Positions 1 to 5,476 of a DNA stretch of 5,476 nt are shown in pieces. Made by a program: the position numbers and the translations under genes. The stretch covers positions 1-5,476 of the forward strand of contig JAKSCF010000584.1 of NCBI GenBank assembly GCA_022360735.1, written 5' to 3'. Below the pieces are notes generated by a model. The model had not been told where the DNA came from, did not search any database, and saw only the letters and a list, made by a program, of their open reading frames with translations. The stretch's first letter is position 1; the number at the start of each line of letters is the position of its first letter. The stretch comes from Clostridia bacterium. GTDB lineage: Bacteria > Bacillota_A > Clostridia > Peptostreptococcales > JAAYPU01.

Positions 1-519
1 AAGGATGGAACTGTCACTTTTGAATGGAATGCTAGAGACCAGATAATTATTGGTGATTATGAACCAACCTTTAATGGTACGTTTGGATTCAACATAACCT
101 ATAAAAGATTCAATGTATATACAAGCTTCCTGTATGAAATAGGAGGAGATAAGTATAATCAAACGCTTGTTTCAAAAGTAGAAAATATAAACATTGCAGA
201 TTACAATGCGGATCTTCGTGTATTAACAGATCGTTGGCAGCAAATAGGGGATAAAACTCCTTTAAAAAATATTGCGAATAGTCTTTATATCACACGTCCG
301 ACTTCCCGTTTTTTACAACGAAACAATTTTGTCAAATTAAACTCATTATCCTTATCCTATGACATGGGAAGTAATTTCTGTAAAAAACTGAAGATGAGCA
401 TGTGTAGATTAACATTCTCTATGCAGGATATTTTTACATTTTCTACAATTAAACAGGAAAGAGGAATCTTTTATCCATTTTCCAGAACTTTTAATTTTTC
501 TGTTAACCTAACATTTTAA
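1..519 (+). CDS. SusC/RagA-family TonB-linked outer-membrane transporter, C-terminal part (5' end outside window)
   Basis: The open frame starts at base 1 and ends at the TAA at 517-519, giving the last 172 residues of a protein that in this family is usually about 1,000 residues long. SusC-type proteins are 22-strand outer-membrane barrels that import oligomers with energy from TonB-ExbBD. Visible support is the alternating aromatic/polar pattern of barrel strands (for example FNITYKRFNVYTSFLYEIGG at residues 31-50). A stretch FLQRNNFVKLNSLSLSYDMG at about residues 103-122 corresponds to the family's conserved 'fvRLknlsLsY' strand near the C-terminus. The last strand, SRTFNFSVNLTF, ends in phenylalanine, the usual terminal signal for barrel assembly. 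The gene directly abuts a susD-like gene, which confirms the pairing. The N-terminal plug, the TonB box and any carboxypeptidase-like domain are outside the window. The substrate cannot be inferred from this part. Confidence 0.93.
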   Translation, partial: KDGTVTFEWNARDQIIIGDYEPTFNGTFGFNITYKRFNVYTSFLYEIGGDKYNQTLVSKVENINIADYNADLRVLTDRWQQIGDKTPLKNIANSLYITRPTSRFLQRNNFVKLNSLSLSYDMGSNFCKKLKMSMCRLTFSMQDIFTFSTIKQERGIFYPFSRTFNFSVNLTF

Positions 520-2010
520 ATGATGAAAAAGAATTTATTATTAATAATACTTTCCGGTATGCTGTGTTTTTCATGTAGCAAATGGCTTGATGTACAACCG
601 GAAGATATGATTGCAGATGATGAAGTATTTTCTAATTATCAGGGAGTTCAGAATGCTGTAAATGGAATTTATATCAACCTGGTCTCCGCAGAACTTTATG
701 GAAGAGAATTGACCTGGGGCTTTAGCAGTGCTTTAGCACGTGATTATGCCCATAATAATATGGTGGATATTACCTATAATCATGTTTTAGTTTGGGACTA
801 TGAACATGTAAAAGTAAAAGGTATTGCAGAAAATATTTGGGCAAAGGCTTATACGGTGATTGCCAATTGTAATAAGGTATTGGAAGAACTGGAAAAGAAA
901 GATGACTCCTTTTTTCAATATGGTGCTTTTGAGCGTAAAATGATTACTGGTGAAATGAAGGCCATCAGGGGAATGCTTCACCTAGATTTGGCCCGTTTGT
1001 TTGCTCCGGCACCAATTACAGGTGACGATGGTGCTTATATGCCCTATTATAAAACCTATGGGTCAAAAGCAGAACCTAAGCTGCCCACAAGTGAAATATT
1101 AAAAAATGTAATTGCTGATTTTACTGAAGCAAAAAATTTATTGATACAAACTGATACCATTGAAAAAGATGATAATTATTTTTGGGTAGGAAGCCTTGAA
1201 ACACTAGAGGATCGTTTTAATAAGGGCTACTCTCAGTATCCATTTTATGAACACCGTGGTACACGCATGAACTATGTCGCAATACTAGGATTATTGAGCA
1301 GGGTACACTTATGGGCTGGAGAGAAAGAACAAGCCAGAACCTATGCTGAAGAAGTTTTATATGAATATGGCCCGACAGGATTGGGTTATTATAAATTAAA
1401 TACCGGCTCACAGCTTATAAAAGGTGGATGGTTTAATGTCGGTACTTCTGTAAAGCTTTCAGAAGGCTTGTTACTTGCCTTTTATGATAAAAACCTAATT
1501 AGCAAGATAAATAACTATAAAACTTGGGGAAATAATAAAATGGTTTTAAGAAACATTCGCAAAATGGCTACTGATAGAGGTGATCAGGATGATGCTCGTT
1601 TGGACCTGATTGGAACAACTACCAACTTGGAACCTATTTCATTAAAGTGGACTGAGCATGAACCAAATAACTTCAGTGTTAATTGGGAATACAAACTAGC
1701 TCCAATAATCAGGTTAAGTGAGATGTATTATATTCTTGCAGAATGTATGTGGGACATTGATCCTCAAAAATCCAGGGATCTTCTGAATGAATTAAGAGAT
1801 TACAGACAATCCAGAAGAACAATTGTAGCTCCTACTTACGATGATTTCATCGAAGAACTTTTATGGGAAGCAAGGAAAGAATACTTTACCGAAGGACAAA
1901 CTTTCTTCATGTTCAAAAGATTAAATGAAAACCTTATTATCGAAGATGAGGACATTCCAATGGGCCACAATTTTGTGGTTCCTGTTCCTGATAACGAGAA
2001 CATAAATTAG
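520..2010 (+). CDS. SusD/RagB-family outer-membrane nutrient-binding lipoprotein
   Basis: This 496-residue protein has the usual SusD length. SusD-like lipoproteins sit as a hinged lid on the SusC barrel at the cell surface and capture the substrate. The N-terminus (MMKKNLLLIILSGMLCFSC) is a lipoprotein signal peptide with the acylated cysteine at residue 19, followed by the family's typical SKWLDVQPED. An N-terminal helical region contains IWAKAYTVIANCNKVLEEL (W107), the TPR-like segment of SusD-like domains, and LPTSEILKNVIADFTEAKNLL from residue 188. The C-terminal RagB/SusD domain shows APIIRLSEMYYILAE, then WEARKEYFTEGQTFFMFKR at 449-467, and ends in VVPVPDNENIN, all characteristic. The ATG at 520 follows the susC TAA with no gap, so translational coupling is likely. 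A second ATG at 523 would remove only one residue. There is no Shine-Dalgarno site, as is normal for the phylum. The ligand is unknown. Confidence 0.95.
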   Translation: MMKKNLLLIILSGMLCFSCSKWLDVQPEDMIADDEVFSNYQGVQNAVNGIYINLVSAELYGRELTWGFSSALARDYAHNNMVDITYNHVLVWDYEHVKVKGIAENIWAKAYTVIANCNKVLEELEKKDDSFFQYGAFERKMITGEMKAIRGMLHLDLARLFAPAPITGDDGAYMPYYKTYGSKAEPKLPTSEILKNVIADFTEAKNLLIQTDTIEKDDNYFWVGSLETLEDRFNKGYSQYPFYEHRGTRMNYVAILGLLSRVHLWAGEKEQARTYAEEVLYEYGPTGLGYYKLNTGSQLIKGGWFNVGTSVKLSEGLLLAFYDKNLISKINNYKTWGNNKMVLRNIRKMATDRGDQDDARLDLIGTTTNLEPISLKWTEHEPNNFSVNWEYKLAPIIRLSEMYYILAECMWDIDPQKSRDLLNELRDYRQSRRTIVAPTYDDFIEELLWEARKEYFTEGQTFFMFKRLNENLIIEDEDIPMGHNFVVPVPDNENIN

Positions 2011-2011
2011 T

Positions 2012-2731
2012 ATGGAAAATATAAAACTTAAAATGATGAAAAAAATAACGTTTATTATATGTTGCATCATTGCTTTTTATGCATGTAATAAGGATGAAAT
2101 AATGATCTATGATAGCAATCGTTATATTCAGTTTGAAGATACATATAGAGATACAACCACCTCTTCATTCTTCTTTTATCCTGATCAAATAAGCTTTCAA
2201 CTCCCGATGGTTCTTAAGTTAATAGGAGATACGCTTGAGAATAACCTTAATTATAAATTAGAAATTTCTACGGAATATACAAATGCACCGACAGCTAGTT
2301 ATGCACTGGAATCTTCATTTATGTTTGAAAAAGGCCACATAACGGATACGACATATATCACCTTTAATAAGGTTGCCGAATTTGATACGGAGGAGTTTAA
2401 CGTAGTGGTTGATGTGGTTTCTACCGATGATTTATTAGTAGGTGAAACCATATATTCCAGAAAAGCTTTTAAGATCTCATCTATGATTTCTCAACCTTCC
2501 TGGTGGGATGATATATTTACTGATTTTTACCTCGGTGTATACTCTGAAAAGAAATTCAGGGCATTTATTGACATAACAGGCATAGGCGACCTAACAGGAT
2601 GGGAAGATTGGAGGCTGTCTGAAATATGCCTGCAGTTTAAGTATGAACTGATCAAATTGAAGGAGGCAGGGACACCTCTTTTGATGGAAGACGGTACAGA
2701 TATGCTAAGTACAGTTAAAATAATTGGATAA
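2012..2731 (+). CDS. DUF4843 domain-containing lipoprotein
   Basis: This 239-residue lipoprotein belongs to the DUF4843 family, which is typically encoded just after susCD pairs in Bacteroidota. Its biochemical role is unknown; an accessory surface lipoprotein of the SusCD complex is the usual inference. The signal peptide ends in AFYAC with the lipid cysteine at residue 25, followed by NKDE. The body is mostly predicted beta: IMIYDSNRYIQFEDT near residues 30-44, a middle region with DTTYITFNKVAEFDTEEFNVVVDV, and the family landmark PSWWDDIFTDFYLGVYSEKKF beginning at residue 162. The start is uncertain. ATG 2012 lies one base after the susD TAG, but ATG 2033 (residue 8) gives a more normal signal peptide (MMKKITFIICC, cysteine at 18). 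ATG 2033 also shares the 13 bases AAATGATGAAAAA with the susD start at 518-530. The gene is complete and the reading frame is intact. Confidence 0.85.
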   Translation: MENIKLKMMKKITFIICCIIAFYACNKDEIMIYDSNRYIQFEDTYRDTTTSSFFFYPDQISFQLPMVLKLIGDTLENNLNYKLEISTEYTNAPTASYALESSFMFEKGHITDTTYITFNKVAEFDTEEFNVVVDVVSTDDLLVGETIYSRKAFKISSMISQPSWWDDIFTDFYLGVYSEKKFRAFIDITGIGDLTGWEDWRLSEICLQFKYELIKLKEAGTPLLMEDGTDMLSTVKIIG

Positions 2732-2746
2732 TAAAAAAGGTATAGT

Positions 2747-4303
2747 ATGAAAAATATAAAATATATTATAGGAATATGCTTTGTCGGACTGATCTTTTCT
2801 TCTTGTATAAAAGAGGCCGATTATGATGTAATTAAAGTAAGTGATAAGGTCGAAATAACCGATGGTTATATTTACAAAGAAATCGTTGCCGGTGATACGG
2901 TTGTAATTAAACCAACATATAAATACTCAAACCCCAAGGATTCAGCCGATTATATTATTCAATGGTATCTTAATGGAGAATTTATAAGTGAAGGAAAAGA
3001 ATTCGAGTATACTACAACTGAACCTGGTAGTAGTACAGGAGGATTTATTACTGCCACAAATACCAAGTCAAATGTGACTATGAAAATTGGTGATTTTGCA
3101 ATTACTGTATCTTCCCCTTTTTCAAATAGTTTTTATGTAATATATGAAGACAATGGGCAACCCAAATTCGGAGTTGTAAAGCCATTAGGTGTTGGTACAT
3201 TAACGTTTAAAGTTACACCAGGAGTTTTTGAAAGTGTGAATGGAGAACCGCTTCATACTAATACAAACAAAATTCAACGCAGTAGTGCGAGGGAGATGAT
3301 TATTTTTGCCAAAGATGGAATTGGCTCCAGGACAATAAGCAACCAAAATGTTAAACAATCTTACCTGTTAAGAAAAGAGTTTGGAGGTGAAGTATTCCCT
3401 GCTGGATTTGACCCCTCGGCATTGTTTCAGACCACTACTGGTATGTACATCATAAATGCTGATGGGAAAATTTATGCCAGGTCTCTTCCAAATTGGCTAC
3501 CAAATCCTCACCTAGTACCTTATAGTAAAATCCCTGTTTATGCAGAAGGCCTAGGAGATATTGATATTAAACATGGCATATCTGTTCAAAGTGGTGGAGT
3601 AACAAACTTTCTTTACAATAAAGCAGGAAATTTCATAGTACTTGCTAGTGCGAATTATCGTTCAGGTGGTGGAACAAGTTTTACTAAGATACCTATACAT
3701 TCAGGTATTCAATTACCGGCAGAGTACACGCCTTTGGATGCAATGGGTGATATGGAAGTGTTATTTTTCGGGGCATCTTCAACCTTTATTAATCCTGAGT
3801 TTTGCTTGATATTAAAAGATCCTGCAGATAATTATTATCATCAGACTTTCGGTTATGGTTTTGATTTTATAATCCGGGATCAAGTGGTTAAAATTGGGCA
3901 GCATAATAAGCGTGTTCAGCTTCCATTGGATGCAAATGAAAATTCTGCATTTATGCAAATTCCAAATAGGGATTATTTATTGTTTACAGGTGGAGCTAAT
4001 AACGATAAATTGTATTTTATCGATTTGGATCTTCGTGAGACTGGAGCAAATGCGCTAATTGAATTTGCTGATTTTAATGGGAAAAAAATAACATCATTGT
4101 CATATGCTCAATGGCTAAGTCCTCAGTATCTTACTGTATTACTATTTTGTGTTGGATTGGATAATGGTGATTTTCTTATATATAGTGCCGAAGATGCTGA
4201 ATTCCAAAAGACAACACATCAAGCACTATTTGAAGGTAAATTGGGAGAGAAGATCATTGATGTAGCATACAGTAACAATGGAGCCATTACACAGGACTTC
4301 TAG
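2747..4303 (+). CDS. PKD-like family lipoprotein of a SusCD operon
   Basis: This 518-residue lipoprotein is the fourth gene of the operon, 15 bases after the DUF4843 stop. The signal peptide ends IFSSC with the lipid cysteine at residue 20. Residues of about 35-122 form an Ig/PKD-like beta sandwich, with the core strand IIQWYLNGEFISEGKEFEY around W73 and the closing strand GDFAITVSS. A linker then leads to FYVIYEDNGQPKFGVVK at 129-145, the typical beginning of the C-terminal region in this family. From about 145 to 518 the sequence is beta-rich, with recurring hairpin-like units: MYIINADGKIYAR at 233-245, YNKAGNFIVLAS at 290-301, LYFIDLDLRETG at 422 onward and NGDFLIYSAED at 473 onward. These suggest a beta-propeller-like fold, which is my inference. 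I see no catalytic motif. Members of this family usually accompany SusC, SusD and DUF4843 proteins, and a ligand-binding or scaffolding role at the surface is likely but unproven. AAAAAAGG at 2733-2740 is a purine-rich stretch at ribosome-binding distance from the ATG. Confidence 0.85.
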   Translation: MKNIKYIIGICFVGLIFSSCIKEADYDVIKVSDKVEITDGYIYKEIVAGDTVVIKPTYKYSNPKDSADYIIQWYLNGEFISEGKEFEYTTTEPGSSTGGFITATNTKSNVTMKIGDFAITVSSPFSNSFYVIYEDNGQPKFGVVKPLGVGTLTFKVTPGVFESVNGEPLHTNTNKIQRSSAREMIIFAKDGIGSRTISNQNVKQSYLLRKEFGGEVFPAGFDPSALFQTTTGMYIINADGKIYARSLPNWLPNPHLVPYSKIPVYAEGLGDIDIKHGISVQSGGVTNFLYNKAGNFIVLASANYRSGGGTSFTKIPIHSGIQLPAEYTPLDAMGDMEVLFFGASSTFINPEFCLILKDPADNYYHQTFGYGFDFIIRDQVVKIGQHNKRVQLPLDANENSAFMQIPNRDYLLFTGGANNDKLYFIDLDLRETGANALIEFADFNGKKITSLSYAQWLSPQYLTVLLFCVGLDNGDFLIYSAEDAEFQKTTHQALFEGKLGEKIIDVAYSNNGAITQDF

Positions 4304-4408
4304 ATTTAGGTTATTAAATCATATAAATAACAGGATTAATTTCTCATAATATTTAGATGAAATAGTTTAATCTATCCCTAAAAAATAGGATATTCAAAAG
4401 TATGAAAC

Positions 4409-4479
4409 TCCGTCATGCTGAACTTGTTTCAGCATCTAAGCCGATTGATGAGATGCTGAAACAAGTTCAGCATGACGGA
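4409..4479. repeat. Long palindromic REP-like element with nested hairpins
   Basis: The arms 4409-4437 and 4451-4479 are perfect reverse complements over 29 bp, separated by a 13-base loop (4438-4450). Each arm is itself a hairpin. ATGCTGAA at 4415-4422 pairs with TTCAGCAT at 4428-4435 around a 5-base loop, and the same half-sites recur at 4453-4460 and 4466-4473. The element can therefore fold as one long stem or as two 8-bp hairpins. The outer stem can be extended by AACT (4406-4409) pairing with AGTT (4481-4484) across a 2-base bulge. In sequence and architecture it resembles dispersed intergenic palindromes of Bacteroidota genomes and, in organisation, paired REP elements. Copy number cannot be judged from one window. 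It might serve as a transcript 3'-end stabiliser or bidirectional terminator between the operons, but no T-run follows the stem. No mobility gene or clear target-site duplication is present. Confidence 0.9.
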
Positions 4480-4483
4480 CAGT

Positions 4484-4515
4484 TAACTATTGCCAGGACG
4501 ACGACTAACTATTGC
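4484..4515. repeat. 10-base direct repeat TAACTATTGC next to the palindrome
   Basis: TAACTATTGC occurs at 4484-4493 and again at 4506-4515, a 22-base period. The 12 bases between them are CAGGACGACGAC. The second copy runs into the 8-base palindrome ATTGCAAT (4511-4518). It starts five bases after the large palindrome ends, so it may be part of the same repeat unit or a small local duplication. Its function is unknown, and a 10-base match in AT-rich DNA is only moderately significant. Confidence 0.5.
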
Positions 4516-4572
4516 AATTATGATTTTTTGGATACCTGTTTTTTTAAAACAATGAATAAATAACAAAAATTA

Positions 4573-4610
4573 AATATCAGCTTATGAATAGCACTGCATA
4601 ATCTGATATT
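4573..4610. other. Imperfect 14-bp hairpin upstream of the ABC ATPase gene
   Basis: AATATCAG (4573-4580) pairs with CTGATATT (4603-4610). After one C/T mismatch (4581 and 4602) the stem continues with TTATG (4582-4586) pairing with CATAA (4597-4601) around a 10-base loop. This gives 13 pairs with one mismatch. No T-run follows, so it is not a standard terminator. It lies about 110 bases before the ABC ATPase start and could be a regulatory site, a small-RNA structure or chance in AT-rich sequence. Confidence 0.45.
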
Positions 4611-4657
4611 GTGTTACCCATACAATCGAAGCTTACTGCATTTTTACATGAACGAGT

Positions 4658-4688
4658 TTTGCAGTGATATACAACAGTAGTATATAAA
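4658..4688 (+). promoter_or_regulatory. Weak candidate Bacteroidota promoter for the ABC ATPase gene
   Basis: TTTG at 4658-4661 matches the -33 element of the primary sigma factor of Bacteroidota. After a 19-base spacer, TATATAAA at 4681-4688 matches only the TAnnT part of the -7 consensus TAnnTTTG. Transcription would begin near 4694 and leave a leader of about 30 bases rich in A, which is usual in the phylum. Two short inverted repeats overlap it: ACTGCA/TGCAGT (4635-4640, 4660-4665) covers the -33 box, and ATATAC/GTATAT (4667-4672, 4680-4685) covers the spacer and -7 box. The -7 match is poor, so this is tentative. Confidence 0.25.
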
Positions 4689-4723
4689 AAACAAAAAGAG
4701 TAATAATTATAATCTAGTTCAAA

Positions 4724-5476
4724 ATGAAAGATTCATTAGTTAGAGTAGAAAACCTATCACACCGTTACAGCATTCAATGGGCTGTAAAGGATGTAAGTTT
4801 TGACATACCTGGAAAAGGTATTTATGGGTTGCTGGGATCAAATGGTGCTGGTAAATCAACAATGATGAACATTATGAGTGGTGTGTTAAAGCAAACCCAG
4901 GGTAATGTATACATAAGTGACATCAATATGTCAAAAGATGCCATAGAAGCAAAAAAACAAATCGGGTTCTTACCTCAAAAACCTCCATTGTATTCGGATA
5001 CAACAGTTGAGGAATACTTGACCAATTGTGCATATTTACGCATGATTGAGGATCAAAAAGTGAGAAAAGCAGTTGAAGATGTACTGGAAAAATGTTCCAT
5101 TGCCCACTTTAGAAAAAGATTGATACGCAACCTTTCAGGAGGCTATCAACAACGTGTAGGCATTGCACAGGCAATCATACACAAACCCGCTTTTATTATT
5201 TTGGATGAACCCACGAGTGGTCTGGATCCAAACCAAATTGTAGAAATCCGTGCATTGATAAAAGAAATTGCTGAAGATAGAGCCGTATTATTATCAACCC
5301 ATATACTTACCGAAGTACATGCTATTTGTGACTATATCTTAATGATTGAGCATGGTAAACTGGTATTTTTCGGAAAAACAGAGGAGTTTGATAATTACCT
5401 GACCCCTAACACCATTTTCGCTAGATTTCTGGAAATGCCTTCAGTGAATAATCTGCTAAAAATAGATGGTATTGAA
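4724..5476 (+). CDS. ABC transporter ATP-binding protein, ABC-2/DrrA-like (3' end outside window)
   Basis: The first 251 residues of a cytoplasmic ABC ATPase are present; the frame is open to the window end. It would couple ATP hydrolysis to an exporter-type membrane permease, probably encoded downstream. All motifs are intact: Walker A GSNGAGKST at 38-46, Q-loop glutamine 85 in FLPQKPPLY, signature LSGGYQQR at 137-144, Walker B FIILDEP with D161 and E162, D-loop SGLD at 165-168, and the switch histidine H193 in LSTH. The opening RVENLSHRYSIQWAVKDVSFDI is the usual first strand, and the last ~35 residues begin the C-terminal extension seen in DrrA- and GldA-like ATPases. The start is well defined because an in-frame TAG at 4715-4717 excludes a longer protein. 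An A-rich stretch (4686-4699) precedes it, with no Shine-Dalgarno site. The exported substrate is unknown. GldA (gliding motility) is one relative, but I cannot assign that symbol. Confidence 0.93.
   Translation, partial: MKDSLVRVENLSHRYSIQWAVKDVSFDIPGKGIYGLLGSNGAGKSTMMNIMSGVLKQTQGNVYISDINMSKDAIEAKKQIGFLPQKPPLYSDTTVEEYLTNCAYLRMIEDQKVRKAVEDVLEKCSIAHFRKRLIRNLSGGYQQRVGIAQAIIHKPAFIILDEPTSGLDPNQIVEIRALIKEIAEDRAVLLSTHILTEVHAICDYILMIEHGKLVFFGKTEEFDNYLTPNTIFARFLEMPSVNNLLKIDGIE

Larger units (their letters stand above)
4304..4723. other. 420-base intergenic region between the SusCD operon and the ABC ATPase gene
   Basis: No reading frame with coding character is visible on either strand. Just after the PKD-like gene there are only weak AT-rich stems: GATTTA/TAAATC at 4303-4308 and 4315-4320, GTTATT/AATAAC at 4310-4315 and 4326-4331, and a bulged 7-bp stem at 4373-4392 with an AAAAA loop. 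None is followed by a T-run, so no classical intrinsic terminator is seen. The middle holds the large palindrome (4409-4479) and a 10-base direct repeat. The right half holds a second hairpin (4573-4610) and a candidate promoter. The gap is very long compared with the 0-15 base spacing upstream, so a transcription-unit boundary probably lies here. Confidence 0.8.

Noticed and set aside
787..981. Antisense reading frame of 64 codons inside the susD-like gene
   Set aside because: It lies wholly opposite a well-supported SusD coding region, has no recognisable domain and no visible promoter.
1217..1411. Second antisense 64-codon frame inside the susD-like gene
   Set aside because: Same reason: it is a shadow of the SusD reading frame, with atypical composition and no family resemblance.
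4303..4392. Weak AT-rich stems directly after the PKD-like gene as operon terminator
   Set aside because: Stems are 6-7 bp, AT-rich or bulged, and none is followed by a T-tract; such pairing is expected by chance in this composition.
4409..4479. CRISPR array or insertion-sequence end
   Set aside because: There is one inverted pair with no regularly spaced repeat-spacer units, and no transposase gene or target-site duplication is visible.
4409..4545. Intrinsic terminator made of the large palindrome plus a T-run
   Set aside because: The nearest T-runs (4524-4529 and 4539-4545) lie about 45-60 bases past the stem, too far for a standard hairpin-U-tract terminator.
4648..4680. Tiny frame ATG-to-TAG of 10 codons upstream of the ABC gene, possible leader peptide
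   Set aside because: Too short to support, no regulatory codon run, and it ends before the candidate transcription start.

Overview
The window looks like chromosomal DNA of a Bacteroidota (Bacteroidetes) bacterium. It is AT-rich and its genes lack Shine-Dalgarno sites. It carries a SusC/SusD outer-membrane pair followed by surface-lipoprotein families (DUF4843 and PKD-like) that are essentially confined to this phylum. I cannot place it to genus. The palindromic intergenic repeat at 4409-4479 resembles dispersed repeats I associate with Sphingobacteriales-like genomes, but that is a recollection and was not searched.

Layout, all genes on the + strand. Positions 1-519 hold the last 172 codons of a SusC/RagA-type TonB-dependent outer-membrane transporter. 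Positions 520-2010 encode its SusD/RagB-type lipoprotein lid, whose ATG directly follows the susC stop codon. Positions 2012-2731 encode a DUF4843 lipoprotein one base after the susD stop. Positions 2747-4303 encode a PKD-like family lipoprotein 15 bases further on. The tight spacing makes these four genes one operon. The expected role is capture and TonB-driven import of an oligomeric nutrient (glycan, peptide or other), with three surface or periplasm-facing lipoproteins assisting the SusC barrel. No degradative enzyme or regulator lies in the window, so the substrate cannot be named.

Positions 4304-4723 are a 420-base gap without a gene. Its main content is a near-perfect inverted repeat (29-bp arms, 13-base loop) in which each arm is itself a small hairpin, so the half-site ATGCTGAA/TTCAGCAT occurs four times. 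The gap also holds a 10-base direct repeat, a second imperfect 14-bp hairpin, and a weak candidate promoter overlapped by short inverted repeats.

Positions 4724-5476 encode the first 251 residues of an ABC transporter ATPase (ABC-2 type exporter-like) with all nucleotide-binding motifs intact. It runs off the window edge and probably starts a separate transcription unit whose permease lies downstream.

Nothing here is clearly a new biological system. The most unusual item is the nested palindromic element between the two operons.
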